Below, one piece after another: positions 8,470 through 16,789 of a stretch of DNA of 64,000 bases. The stretch covers positions 1-64,000 of the forward strand of contig CALGSW010000009.1 in NCBI GenBank assembly GCA_937901965.1, read 5' to 3'. A program made the translations under genes and the position numbers. Origin of the DNA: an uncultured Bacteroidota bacterium. Its GTDB lineage: Bacteria; Bacteroidota; Bacteroidia; Bacteroidales; UBA932. The notes under the pieces were generated by a model. The model had not been told where the DNA came from. It saw nothing but the letters and a program-made list of their open reading frames with translations, and searched no databases. Each line of letters begins with the position of its first letter. Position 1 is the first letter of the stretch.

Positions 8470-9561
8470 TTAATCCCGCAGATATTTTACAAGACTTTCT
8501 GAAAATCTCAGAAATCCTAAATCAGTAAGGTGAACACCATCAACTGTTGCCTCACTGTCATCCCCTATAAGCCCTTCACCCTTGACATATCTGATATTTC
8601 TGAATCCCTCTCGGCGAAGCTTCTCAAACAAAGCCCTCCACTCACCATTCTCCTCAACAATCTCGGCTGATGCCTTCTTATCCAGCAACAGATTTGGGAA
8701 TTCCGGATTCTCAACCATTATAATCCTCTTCCCTGGATTCTGTTTAAGCACTGTTCTTATAAACACCTCCGCACTGTCTCTTACCATTTGTGCATTCATA
8801 TTCGGAAGACAGTCAAGCACAAGAGTATGGAAATCCACCATATTTACAGCTTTTGCCAGAGCCATATCCATCCTGGCATTTCCGGAAAATCCCAGATTAA
8901 TACTCTCCCTGTTCAGCATCCTGCCAAGGATAGCAGGATATGCCATTCCCGGTCTGGAGGCACATCCCCCTTGTGTAATGCTGGTTCCGTAAAAAATTAC
9001 CGGCTTTTTATCACCCATTGATGTTAAGGCCGGATTTCGCGGCCTATCAATAGAAGAGCCAGGCTCTACGCCAAATTCAAGAGACTCTACTCCATCATAA
9101 AGCGGTAAATATGCAATATACTCCCTCATAGTATTGTCACTACTCCTTATAAAGGCCGAGAGGTTCTCCTTCCCGCCTGGTTTGGCAGTCCCTACATACC
9201 TCCACACCTTCCCGTCAAGAACATAGATGTCCAACCCTCTTATTCCTGTATCCGGCATATGGTTCATTGAAAAATTATTTCTCACACGCCATCTGGCAGC
9301 TATCACCGGGCTGTCTGAACAAAATCTAACAGCTATACCGGCTGAGTTAAGCCCAAGTGAAACAAGAGAGCTTCTCAGTTCTCCCCTAAGCTGTTCCGGC
9401 AATCTTGCAAAATCACCAAGCGGAGAATCAAAAGGCATCCCTGTAATATGCAGTGATTTTGCATCAACAAATTTGAGATCCTTTAGCTCGGTTCCCCGGA
9501 CACTCAGCGAGATCATAAGCATAGCTGCTGTAAATGCAGCTGTAAGAAATTCTTTTTTCAT
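8470..9561 (-). CDS. Exported SGNH/GDSL-type esterase
   Basis: About 363 residues from the ATG at 9561, which directly begins a signal peptide (MKKEFLTAAFTAAMLMISL); the frame extends 11 codons upstream but that part is not signal-like. An N-terminal beta-rich domain (residues 30-170) precedes a SGNH hydrolase domain. Block I is GTSITQGG with the nucleophile Ser, block II/III lies around LGFSGNARMD, and the C-terminal catalytic Asp-His is VDGVHLTDLGF. This two-domain layout is common in Bacteroidota periplasmic carbohydrate or acyl esterases. The substrate is unknown. It lies 17 nt downstream of miaA on the same strand and may be cotranscribed. Confidence 0.8.
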   Translation of the reverse strand: MKKEFLTAAFTAAMLMISLSVRGTELKDLKFVDAKSLHITGMPFDSPLGDFARLPEQLRGELRSSLVSLGLNSAGIAVRFCSDSPVIAARWRVRNNFSMNHMPDTGIRGLDIYVLDGKVWRYVGTAKPGGKENLSAFIRSSDNTMREYIAYLPLYDGVESLEFGVEPGSSIDRPRNPALTSMGDKKPVIFYGTSITQGGCASRPGMAYPAILGRMLNRESINLGFSGNARMDMALAKAVNMVDFHTLVLDCLPNMNAQMVRDSAEVFIRTVLKQNPGKRIIMVENPEFPNLLLDKKASAEIVEENGEWRALFEKLRREGFRNIRYVKGEGLIGDDSEATVDGVHLTDLGFLRFSESLVKYLRD

Positions 9562-9578
9562 ATCTATTAAATTGATTT

Positions 9579-10442
9579 CTAAACTTTTATCCACTCTATC
9601 TCAATACCCCTCCTCTCCATTCCCCTGAACCATGTCATCTGCCTCTTGGCAAACTGATGAATGGCAGTTGCCAGCTGATTTCTCATCTCTTGAAAAGAGA
9701 GGTTTCCCAAAATATAGAGTGTTACAAATTTATACTCCAGTCCATAGTAAATCAGGTCATCTGGGTTAATTCCCGATTCAATTAAACCCTTTACCTCCTC
9801 TACCATACCCTGCTTCAGCCTCTCATCCAGCCTTCTGTCTATCCTTTTTATCCGCTCCTCCCTGCTCACATCAATTCCTATGAACTTCGTTTTTATCTGA
9901 ACAGTCTCACTCATCTGCAGAGGATTTTGTACATCATGGATTGCAATCTCAAGCGCCCTGATAACCCTTTTTTTACTATCAATATCGGTTTTATTATGGA
10001 GCTTTTTATAACTCTGAAGCATCTCCGTAAGCTCCTCCAATGAGAGCTTCTCCAGCCTCTCCCTAAGTGCAGGGTCAGGCGGAACCTCTGCAAGATTGTA
10101 TCCCATAGTGACTGACTCAATATACAGCCCAGAGCCACCGCAAAGAATCGGCAAAACACCCCTGGATTTAATATCACTATAAGCCGCATGAAAATCCTTC
10201 TGATACTGAAAAATATTGTATTTACTACCGGGATTTGCAATATCAATCAGATGGTAAGGAACCTTTGCTCCATTTACCTCATATTCCGACAAGTCCTTTC
10301 CGGTCCCTATGTTCATCCCTCTGTACACCTGTCTTGAATCTGCAGAGAGAATCTCACCACCTTTATCCATTGCCATCTGCACAGCATACCTGGTCTTTCC
10401 GGATGCAGTGGGCCCCAATATACATATCAAATCTTCGTTCAT
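9579..10442 (-). CDS. miaA: tRNA dimethylallyltransferase
   Basis: A 287-residue enzyme adding a dimethylallyl group to N6 of A37 in tRNAs reading UNN codons. The P-loop is GPTASGKT at residues 10-17. The DSRQVYRGMNIGTGK motif, the HLIDI stretch and GGSGLYIE are diagnostic. The length is slightly short of the usual 300 or so residues, but the C-terminus (FAKRQMTWFRG) is intact. The ATG at 10442 lies only 4 nt from a -7 box (10447-10454), so the transcript may be leaderless. It is divergent from smpB with 30 nt between the start codons. Confidence 0.95.
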   Translation of the reverse strand: MNEDLICILGPTASGKTRYAVQMAMDKGGEILSADSRQVYRGMNIGTGKDLSEYEVNGAKVPYHLIDIANPGSKYNIFQYQKDFHAAYSDIKSRGVLPILCGGSGLYIESVTMGYNLAEVPPDPALRERLEKLSLEELTEMLQSYKKLHNKTDIDSKKRVIRALEIAIHDVQNPLQMSETVQIKTKFIGIDVSREERIKRIDRRLDERLKQGMVEEVKGLIESGINPDDLIYYGLEYKFVTLYILGNLSFQEMRNQLATAIHQFAKRQMTWFRGMERRGIEIEWIKV

Positions 10443-10446
10443 TACA

Positions 10447-10454
10447 CAAATTTA
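10447..10454 (-). promoter_or_regulatory. -7 box TAAATTTG for miaA
   Basis: Read on the minus strand, TAAATTTG ends 4 nt before the miaA ATG. It stands back to back with the smpB box, 3 nt away. Confidence 0.55.
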
Positions 10455-10457
10455 CAC

Positions 10458-10465
10458 TATTTTTG
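10458..10465 (+). promoter_or_regulatory. -7 box TATTTTTG for smpB
   Basis: An exact TAnnTTTG box 7 nt before the smpB ATG at 10473, leaving room for at most a few nucleotides of leader. Confidence 0.6.
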
Positions 10466-10472
10466 CACTCCC

Positions 10473-10925
10473 ATGCCCAAAGCAAAAAGCAAAATAGAGA
10501 TTAAGAACAAGAGGTCATCCTTTGATTATGAATTTCTGGAGACCTTCACTGCAGGAGTGGTTCTAACCGGCACTGAGATTAAATCAATCCGTGCAGGCAA
10601 AGCATCCCTTGCAGACTCATATTGCTATTTCGCGAACGGTGAGTTGTATGTGAAGAATATGCACATATCTGAATACTGGTGGGGCAGCTTTAATGTTCAC
10701 GACCCTAGAAGAGACAGAAAACTGCTTCTGACCAAAAAAGAGTTGAGAAGGCTTTTCAGGGGATCCCGCGAAAAAGGGCTAACGATTGTAGCCACAAGAC
10801 TATTCATATCTGAAAGAGGGTACGCAAAACTCAACATCGCACTTGCAAAAGGCAAACGCGAATACGATAAGCGACACTCCATCAAGGAGAAGGATATAAG
10901 GCGCGAGATGGACAGAGGAAATTAG
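10473..10925 (+). CDS. smpB: SsrA-binding protein SmpB
   Basis: A 150-residue partner of tmRNA in trans-translation, which rescues stalled ribosomes. Diagnostic stretches are the N-terminal NKRSSFDYEFLETFTAG, GTEIKSIRAGKASL, KNMHISEY and the basic C-terminal tail KGKREYDKRHSIKEKD. Length and organisation are normal. The gene is monocistronic in appearance: repeat element copy A begins about 35 nt after its stop. No ssrA gene is visible in the window. Confidence 0.95.
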   Translation: MPKAKSKIEIKNKRSSFDYEFLETFTAGVVLTGTEIKSIRAGKASLADSYCYFANGELYVKNMHISEYWWGSFNVHDPRRDRKLLLTKKELRRLFRGSREKGLTIVATRLFISERGYAKLNIALAKGKREYDKRHSIKEKDIRREMDRGN

Positions 10926-10960
10926 GCTCTAAAGTATCCGCATCAAACGGCTTTAATCCC

Positions 10961-11051
10961 TCCCGGTCAACCGCAGCCCCTCCGGAACTTTTCCTCCTCA
11001 TCCGCTCCGCTGCTTCCGGCGGAGGTTCCTTCGTGGCTCGGTTGATCGGGA
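10961..11051 (+). repeat. Palindrome-bounded module, left copy in element A
   Basis: The outer arms TCCCGGTCAACCG (10961-10973) and CGGTTGATCGGGA (11039-11051) are complementary with one mismatch. Between them lies a core with CCTCCGGAACTTTTCCTCCTC and GGCGGAGGTTCC-type ends. The core recurs, inverted, at 11553-11616, and also at 49692-49751 and in the tandem array at 50.2-50.5 kb. Confidence 0.75.
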
Positions 11052-11097
11052 AAGACAGCGAACCCCAGGCGGCTATAACTTTCAAACAGTGAGCGAT

Positions 11098-11140
11098 TTG
11101 ACACTTTATCCGAGGGGTGACCCCTTGGGTGAAGTGTCAA
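11098..11140 (+). repeat. TTGACACTTTA hairpin in element A
   Basis: A 20-nt arm (11098-11117), a TGA loop and a 20-nt arm (11121-11140). The three departures from perfect complementarity are all G-U pairs if the plus strand is the RNA, and would be A-C mismatches on the other strand. This hints that the plus-strand transcript is the folded form. Confidence 0.75.
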
Positions 11141-11300
11141 TTATCAATTAATCAAGTTGTTGCAGCCGTGCGTGTTTAGAACGCCTCTTGCAGATTTGCG
11201 GAGGACATCGCCTGTGAAAGAATGTCTTACTAGGATTAATATGGTGCTGCGCAGTTAATACGGCCTTTGGCCAGACTTCTGGGTTGAGAGGTTGCGGTGT

Positions 11301-11423
11301 TGGGTGGGACGAACCTCCATCAACCTCTTAATGAGCTAATTACAGAGCTTAATTTTTTGATTATGAATGATCTATGTTTTGAAACACCATGATAATCTAT
11401 TCAATGGAGGTTCGTCCCACCCA
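11301..11423. repeat. 20-bp perfect inverted repeat enclosing 83 nt (element A)
   Basis: The arms are at 11301-11320 and 11404-11423, with sequence TGGGTGGGACGAACCTCCAT and its exact complement. They enclose an A+T-rich 83-nt core (11321-11403). The same arms and the same core length occur at 49794-49916. Confidence 0.9.
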
Positions 11424-11537
11424 CGCCTGTGCACAGACCAGAACAAATCGCTCTGCCGAACGGCTCAACACGGCGAAGCACCACTCAAATCCGTCTGCAA
11501 TTCCTTGTACTTGGTGAAAAGCTATTCAGTACCACTC

Positions 11538-11630
11538 TCCCAAGTCATCCGCAAACACGACGGAACCCCCGCCGGAAGGAGCATAGCGGATGAGGAGGAA
11601 TCGTTCCGGAGTGGCTGCGGATAGCCGGGA
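11538..11630 (-). repeat. Palindrome-bounded module, right inverted copy in element A
   Basis: The core is the reverse complement of the left module (GGATGAGGAGGAA, GTTCCGGAG, GGCTGCGG). Its outer arms are different, TCCCAAGTCATCCGC (11538-11552) against GCGGATAGCCGGGA (11617-11630), but are still complementary in TCCC and ATCCGC. Confidence 0.7.
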
Positions 11631-11688
11631 AGGAGCTGAGCAGCAATGCTTGGGAAGGATGCTTTCGCAGACTTGGTAAATTTAAGAA

Positions 11689-12516
11689 TTAGGCTTTGTT
11701 TTTTATCATAGCCGGCTTGCCTCTGGTTATGCTATAAATCAAAAGGACAACTCCCCCGAGTATAAACGGAACGCTAAGCCACTGGCCCATGTTAAGAGAC
11801 ATTGTCTGTTCAAACTCCACTTGTGGCTCCTTCACAAATTCAATAAAAAATCTGGCCGCGAACAAACCTATTAGGAAAAGCGCAAAGAGTGTACCTCTCT
11901 TAAGTTTAGGCAGGAATCTTTTGTATACAAACAACAGAATAAGGAAGAGAGAGAGATAGGCAAGGGCCTCATAAAGCTGAGTCGGGTGCTTTGGTACAGT
12001 CTCTCCTCTCAGGGTAAAGACAAATCCCCAGGGCAGGTCAGTAGGATTTCCGTAAATCTCAGAGTTCATAAGATTACCCAGCCTTATCATCATCCCGGCA
12101 AGAGCAGTGGCTATACCGAGTCTGTCCATCAGCCACAGAAAATCAAAGTCATATTTGCGGCCATATTTTCTTACAAACCACCACATGGCAATCAATATAG
12201 CTATTGCCCCTCCGTGGCTGGCAAGCCCACCCTCCCATACTTTCAGAATCTCTAGCGGACGGGCCAGATAGTATTCCGGTTCGTAAAACAGACAGTGGCC
12301 GAGTCTCGCACCCACCATTGTTGAAATCAGAAGTGTGTAGAGTAGATTTTCCAGAATCCTCGGAGGAACCCCCTCTCTTTTAAAGAACCAGGCAAAAATA
12401 TAGTAACCAATAATAAATCCGGATACAAACAATAAACTGTAGTACCTGATTGTGATGGGCCCAATTGAAAAAATTTCAGGAGAGGGCGCCCAGTTTACGG
12501 CCAAAATATTAATCAT
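11689..12516 (-). CDS. lgt: Phosphatidylglycerol--prolipoprotein diacylglyceryl transferase
   Basis: A 275-residue inner-membrane enzyme with about seven hydrophobic segments that transfers diacylglycerol to the lipobox cysteine of prolipoproteins. It carries GARLGHCLFYEPEYY, the GGLASHGGAI loop with the essential His, and the signature IRLGNLMNSEIYG (Arg and Asn conserved). KHPTQLYEAL is the other invariant stretch. It starts 2 nt after the methyltransferase stop, so the two are one operon. Several lipoproteins in this window (GldH, LptE, DUF4403, RND adaptor, TPR lipoprotein) would be its substrates. Confidence 0.95.
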   Translation of the reverse strand: MINILAVNWAPSPEIFSIGPITIRYYSLLFVSGFIIGYYIFAWFFKREGVPPRILENLLYTLLISTMVGARLGHCLFYEPEYYLARPLEILKVWEGGLASHGGAIAILIAMWWFVRKYGRKYDFDFLWLMDRLGIATALAGMMIRLGNLMNSEIYGNPTDLPWGFVFTLRGETVPKHPTQLYEALAYLSLFLILLFVYKRFLPKLKRGTLFALFLIGLFAARFFIEFVKEPQVEFEQTMSLNMGQWLSVPFILGGVVLLIYSITRGKPAMIKNKA

Positions 12517-12518
12517 AT

Positions 12519-13424
12519 CTATCTGCTTAGTCTTACAAAAACACTTAGTGGCAAAGCCTTTTCAAATTTATCCTTTAGCATCAGCTCGCCAAAAGAGAGG
12601 TTATAACTCTTTCCGTTTTCACCTTTTTTGAGGCCGAATGATGTATTCATCAGCGTCTCAGCCAGCACGGCCGAGTATCCGTTTGAGTAGAGATTAAGAA
12701 CAACAAAGCTTCTCTTTTTATCAACAATGGAGTTAACCTCTGCAAGGAACTCATAAAGAAGCTCGTCCAGCTTCCACTTCTCTCCGTCCGGTCCATGTCC
12801 GTATGCAGGAGGATCCATAATCACACCCTGATAAAGATTACCCCGCTTCGCCTCGCGCTTCACAAACTTCAATGCATCTTCAATGACCCAACGGATGTTC
12901 TCCAGCCCGCTCATCTCCATATTACCTCTTGCCCATGTAACAACCTGCCTTACAGAATCAAGATGAGTTACATCCGCTCCGGCACACCTTGCGGCAAGCG
13001 ATGCAGCTCCTGTGTATGCAAATAGATTAAGCACTTTGGGCGCAGTTCCTGTTGCTGTTTTAACCCTTTTAACCTCATCATATATGAAATCCCAATTAGG
13101 AGCCTGTTCAGGAAAGATTCCTACATGCTTAAATGATGTAAGACCCATTCTCATTGAGAATCTCATTGAACCTTTCTTGTATTCAACCGGCCACTGCTCA
13201 TCCATTCTTTTTAGTTTGTGCCATGTACCAGAGTCCTCCTTTCCTGCTTTACCAAAACCGGCACCTGTTGTAAAGCGTGTATGAGCAAGTTTAGTCCATT
13301 CGGCAGCGGACATTGATCTTTTCCATAATGCCTTTGGCTCCGGCCTTATCAGTATGTAATCTCCGAACCTCTCCAGCTTCTCAAATTCTCCCGAATCTAA
13401 CAATTCGTAATCTTTCCAACCCAT
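12519..13424 (-). CDS. Class I SAM-dependent rRNA methyltransferase (RlmI/RlmK-like)
   Basis: About 301 residues from the ATG at 13424 (MGWKDYELLDSG); the frame runs 37 codons further upstream, but that part is unlike family N-termini. A substrate-recognition half with KRMDEQWPVEYKKGSM is followed by a Rossmann methyltransferase fold: VLNLFAYTGAASLAA (SAM-binding), VTHLDSVRQV, and the catalytic DPPAYGHGP motif. Related proteins methylate 23S rRNA at C5 of cytidine or N7/N2 of guanosine. The exact target cannot be assigned. It is divergent from pgk. Confidence 0.8.
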   Translation of the reverse strand: MGWKDYELLDSGEFEKLERFGDYILIRPEPKALWKRSMSAAEWTKLAHTRFTTGAGFGKAGKEDSGTWHKLKRMDEQWPVEYKKGSMRFSMRMGLTSFKHVGIFPEQAPNWDFIYDEVKRVKTATGTAPKVLNLFAYTGAASLAARCAGADVTHLDSVRQVVTWARGNMEMSGLENIRWVIEDALKFVKREAKRGNLYQGVIMDPPAYGHGPDGEKWKLDELLYEFLAEVNSIVDKKRSFVVLNLYSNGYSAVLAETLMNTSFGLKKGENGKSYNLSFGELMLKDKFEKALPLSVFVRLSR

Positions 13425-13507
13425 TGGGGATTCAAGCAGTATCACCTTTTTAAGAATTTTAGTTTTCAATAAGGGCTCTAAGGTAACTATTTTTGTAAGA
13501 ATATTTC

Positions 13508-13515
13508 TAAATTTG
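13508..13515 (+). promoter_or_regulatory. -7 box TAAATTTG for pgk
   Basis: An exact TAnnTTTG box 35 nt before the pgk ATG. A second exact box, TATTTTTG, lies 20 nt further upstream at 13488-13495, so pgk may have two promoters. Confidence 0.55.
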
Positions 13516-13550
13516 CCCCCTGATATAAGACACAATTAACAAATACAAAG

Positions 13551-14807
13551 ATGCAAAAGATTGACAGTTACGACTTTTCTGGAAAGAGAGCCATTGTAAG
13601 AGTAGATTTCAATGTGCCACTGAACGAGGAGTTCCAGATCACAGACGACACAAGAATCCGCGCAGCCATTCCCACACTTAAGAAAGTGCTTGAGAAGGGC
13701 GGTTCACTAATCATAATGTCACACCTGGGCAGACCTAAAGGCCCTACAAATAAATATTCGCTGAAACATATAATTGGAGCCATTGAGGAGAGACTTGGGA
13801 CAAAAGTCAAATTTGCACCTGACTGTATGGGGACAGAGGCAGAGGAGATGTCGGCATCGTTGAAGCCTGGAGAGGTGCTCCTTCTTGAAAACCTTCGCTT
13901 TTACGAAGAGGAGGAGGGAAAACCACGAGGACTTGCCGAGGATGCATCGGATGAGGTAAAAAAGGCAGCCAAAGCCCAGACAAAGGAGAAGCAGAAGGAG
14001 TTTACCAAAAAACTTGCCTCATATGCAGATTGCTATATTAATGATGCCTTTGGCACAGCACACCGTGCTCACGCGTCAACAGCACTTATAGCTAAATATT
14101 TCCCGGAAGACAAGATGTTTGGTTATGTGATGGAGGGGGAGATAACAGCAATTGACAAGGTGCTTAAATCACCTGTAAGGCCTGTGACTGCTATCATTGG
14201 CGGAGCAAAGGTCTCTTCAAAAATCGCAATTATTGAGAAGCTTTTTGATGTGGCTGACAACATGATTATCTGCGGTGGTATGGCATTTACATTTGCCAAG
14301 GCTCTGGGCGGAAAAATCGGAAGCTCACTCTGCGAAGACGACCAGATGGAACTGGCTCTTGCAACACTTGAGAAAGCAAAAGCCAAGGGAGTTAAAATGT
14401 ACTATGACGGACCCGTTGTAGCTGCGGACAAATTCAGTAATGATGCGAACAAACAGATTTGTGACATCATGGCTATCCCGGATGGATGGATGGGAATGGA
14501 TGCCGCTCCGGATACATTAAAGATATGGGAAGAGGTTTTGAACTCCTCTAAGACAATTCTTTGGAATGGTCCGGCAGGGGTTTTTGAAATGTCAGAATTC
14601 GCACACGGCACTCTCAAAATAGCCAAGATACTTGCTGATGTTACTTCAAAAGGGGCATTCACACTTGTAGGTGGTGGTGATTCAGTTGCTGCTGTGACAC
14701 AAATGGGATTTGCAGAAAAGGTTAGCTATGTCTCTACAGGTGGAGGCGCAATGCTGGAATACCTTGAGGGCATTGAACTTCCAGGCATCAAGGCTGTTAG
14801 GGAGTAA
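13551..14807 (+). CDS. pgk: Phosphoglycerate kinase
   Basis: A 418-residue glycolytic enzyme, 1,3-bisphosphoglycerate plus ADP to 3-phosphoglycerate plus ATP. The N-domain signature RVDFNVPL, SHLGRPKG, ENLRFY and NDAFGTAHRAHAS are all present, as are the hinge and C-domain IGGAKVSSK, WNGPAGVFE and the nucleotide-binding GGGDSVAA. Full length with no anomaly. The DUF4403 gene follows after 20 nt. Confidence 0.97.
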   Translation: MQKIDSYDFSGKRAIVRVDFNVPLNEEFQITDDTRIRAAIPTLKKVLEKGGSLIIMSHLGRPKGPTNKYSLKHIIGAIEERLGTKVKFAPDCMGTEAEEMSASLKPGEVLLLENLRFYEEEEGKPRGLAEDASDEVKKAAKAQTKEKQKEFTKKLASYADCYINDAFGTAHRAHASTALIAKYFPEDKMFGYVMEGEITAIDKVLKSPVRPVTAIIGGAKVSSKIAIIEKLFDVADNMIICGGMAFTFAKALGGKIGSSLCEDDQMELALATLEKAKAKGVKMYYDGPVVAADKFSNDANKQICDIMAIPDGWMGMDAAPDTLKIWEEVLNSSKTILWNGPAGVFEMSEFAHGTLKIAKILADVTSKGAFTLVGGGDSVAAVTQMGFAEKVSYVSTGGGAMLEYLEGIELPGIKAVRE

Positions 14808-14827
14808 ATACAAATCAACACAAAGCA

Positions 14828-16222
14828 ATGAAAAGGCCGGGAATTATAACAGGGCTCTCAGTTATTCTGATACTGTTTTTGGCAGGTAGTTGCGGAAGTG
14901 CACTAAAGATAGAGGGGCCTCAGGAGTCATACACTCCTGCGGCCTTTGTCTCTTCTCCCTCAACACTTCCTATAGTTGCTGAAATTGATGTCAGGGGGCT
15001 TGAAAAATCTATAAACAAAAGATTTGACGGTCTTTTGTATGAAGATGCAGGGTCAAACACTAAGGATCTGGAGATTAAGGTATGGAAAGCCGGTAACTTT
15101 TCAGTTTTTGCAGATAATGATGAGATTACTTACAGAATTCCCTTAAAAATCTGGAGCCGATTCTCCTGGAAGCTGGAGAAGTTTGGCCTGAGTATAAGTG
15201 ATAAGTATGATGTGACAGGAAGTCTGGCTTTGGTCTACAAAACTAAAGTTGATGTAGACAATAACTGGAACCTCATGACAAAGACAACGTCGTCCGGTTA
15301 CAGCTGGATTGAAGCTCCCAGGCTTAACGTTGCCGGCGTGAACATTCCGGTTAAATCCATTGCAGATTTTGCACTCTCCAGAACAGACCGTATGATTACA
15401 GGTCAGATTGATAAGACCATATCAGAGTCATTTAATTTACGAAGCTATGTTGAAGAGTTCTGGCGGGATGTTCAGGAGCCAGTCAGGGCAGACAGTACCT
15501 TTGATGTATGGGTAAAGATAACACCGGCAGATATCACACTCTCCCCTTTCTCCTCATCATCCGGAAAAATGAGGATCCCTATAACATTCACAGGAGAGGT
15601 GATGACAATTGCAGGAGACAGCATACAATACGATACACCGGTCCCCCTTCCTCAACTGGTCAAGAGCCCTTCAAAACCTGAAAAATTTAACATTAACCTT
15701 AAGGCAGATGTAACTTTTGAACAGATTACCAAGGCTGCAATGCAGCAACTCTCAGGCATGGAGTTTAGGGAGGGTGGCAAAAGTATAATAGTTAAAGATA
15801 TGAAGCTATACAGCAGCTCTGGTAAAGCTGTACTGGCAATGGATGTAGAGGGTTCATTAAAGGGGCGGATATTTCTAACCGGAAACATGGTATATAATCC
15901 AGACTCACTCTCTGTATCTATACAGAATGCAGATTTTGACATCCGTACAAGAAACGCTCTGGTTAAATCTGCAAACTGGCTTCTGCATGGAATGCTCCTC
16001 AGGAAACTGCAGCCATATCTCAGTTATAATATTGAGCCCATACTTGAAGATGTAAGGGTGGAGGCAGACAATATGCTAAAAAAATACTCCCTCATGGAGG
16101 GAGTATTTCTTGACGGCAATCTTGATGCCATTAAAGTAAGTCATATTGAGATGATTCCCGGAGCAGTAAGAGTAATTACCGGATTAACCGGGGATATCAA
16201 AATAGTTACAACAGAATTTTAA
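14828..16222 (+). CDS. DUF4403 family lipoprotein
   Basis: 464 residues with a lipoprotein signal peptide ending in the lipobox LAGSC (Cys at about residue 22). The body is beta-rich with repeated elongated domains and a conserved end matching the DUF4403 pattern of Bacteroidota envelope proteins (SFNLRSYVEEFWRDVQEP; ANWLLHGMLLRKLQPYL). The function is not established; some relatives are proposed lipid-binding periplasmic proteins. The last codons contain a perfect 12-bp hairpin (16082-16108). Its stop overlaps the frr stop region tail to tail by 4 nt. Confidence 0.75.
   Translation: MKRPGIITGLSVILILFLAGSCGSALKIEGPQESYTPAAFVSSPSTLPIVAEIDVRGLEKSINKRFDGLLYEDAGSNTKDLEIKVWKAGNFSVFADNDEITYRIPLKIWSRFSWKLEKFGLSISDKYDVTGSLALVYKTKVDVDNNWNLMTKTTSSGYSWIEAPRLNVAGVNIPVKSIADFALSRTDRMITGQIDKTISESFNLRSYVEEFWRDVQEPVRADSTFDVWVKITPADITLSPFSSSSGKMRIPITFTGEVMTIAGDSIQYDTPVPLPQLVKSPSKPEKFNINLKADVTFEQITKAAMQQLSGMEFREGGKSIIVKDMKLYSSSGKAVLAMDVEGSLKGRIFLTGNMVYNPDSLSVSIQNADFDIRTRNALVKSANWLLHGMLLRKLQPYLSYNIEPILEDVRVEADNMLKKYSLMEGVFLDGNLDAIKVSHIEMIPGAVRVITGLTGDIKIVTTEF
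16082..16108. other. Perfect 12-bp hairpin inside the DUF4403 coding sequence
   Basis: AAATACTCCCTC (16082-16093), loop ATG, and GAGGGAGTATTT (16097-16108) are exactly complementary. It encodes K-Y-S-L-M-E-G-V-F in frame. It lies about 115 nt before the DUF4403 stop. Confidence 0.8.
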
Positions 16223-16785
16223 ACTGTTAAAATCTCTTTCTCCTTAATAGCCAGTACCTCTTCAATTTTCTTATTGTAGTTGTCTGTCTCTTTCTGGATT
16301 ATATTCTCGCCATCCTTTGCAACATCTTCCGGAAGTCCCTCTTTCTGGTACTTCTTAAGAAGTTCTACGCCATCACGGCGGGCATTCCTTACACTGATTT
16401 TAGCATTTTCACCCTCTGCCTTTACCCGTTTAACGAGATCCTTTCTTCTATCTTCTGTGAGAGGCGGAACATTGATACGCACATGCTCTCCGTTGTTTGA
16501 AGGTGTGAATCCTATATTAGCCACCATGATTGCCTTTTCAATCATAGGAATCATTTTTTTGTCCCATGGCTGGATGAGCATTGTCTTGGCATCAGGAGTA
16601 GTAACACTGGCAACCTGAGGGATAGGGGTAGGATTGCCGTAGTAGTCCACCATAATATTATTGAAGACTGCAGGATTTGCCTTTCCGGCCCTGTAGGTCT
16701 TCAGCTCCTCTTCGAGGTGCAGCAGTGCCTTGTGCATTTTATCCTTTGCTGCGTCAATTACCTCTTTCTGTTTGCTTATATCCAT
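16219..16785 (-). CDS. frr: Ribosome recycling factor
   Basis: A 188-residue all-helical/beta two-domain factor which, with EF-G, splits post-termination ribosomes. Diagnostic are EELKTYRAGKANPAVFNNI, YYGNPTPIPQVASV, IQPWDK and the C-terminal RRDGVELLKKYQKEG. Usual length 185-187. It follows pyrH by 4 nt, the classic pyrH-frr pair. Confidence 0.96.
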   Translation of the reverse strand: MDISKQKEVIDAAKDKMHKALLHLEEELKTYRAGKANPAVFNNIMVDYYGNPTPIPQVASVTTPDAKTMLIQPWDKKMIPMIEKAIMVANIGFTPSNNGEHVRINVPPLTEDRRKDLVKRVKAEGENAKISVRNARRDGVELLKKYQKEGLPEDVAKDGENIIQKETDNYNKKIEEVLAIKEKEILTV

Positions 16786-16789
16786 AATC

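Larger units (their letters stand above)
10961..11630 (+). repeat. Complex intergenic repeat element, copy A
   Basis: The 763 nt between smpB and lgt contain no credible gene. The interval is built of parts that recur, in reverse orientation, at 49.64-50.52 kb. In order these are a palindrome-bounded module (10961-11051), a TTGACACTTTA hairpin (11098-11140), a block around 11240-11270 (TATGGTGCTGCGCAGTT, CGGCCTTTGGCC), a 20-bp inverted repeat enclosing 83 nt (11301-11423), and a second, inverted module (11538-11630). The two end modules make the element an imperfect long inverted repeat. No transposase is present, so it would be non-autonomous if mobile. Confidence 0.8.

Noticed and set aside
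11404..11423. GGTTCG resembling a tRNA T-arm in the inverted-repeat arm
   Set aside because: No acceptor, D or anticodon stems can be built around it, and the complement occurs as the other arm.
11367..11624. Open frames inside the repeat elements (also at 49532-49885, 49564-49845 and 50253-50592)
   Set aside because: They are translations of repeat and palindrome DNA, differ in frame between the two element copies, and lack protein-like composition.
13425..13535. Longer N-terminus for the rRNA methyltransferase
   Set aside because: The added residues do not look like family sequence, while MGWKDYELLDSG matches the usual beginning.
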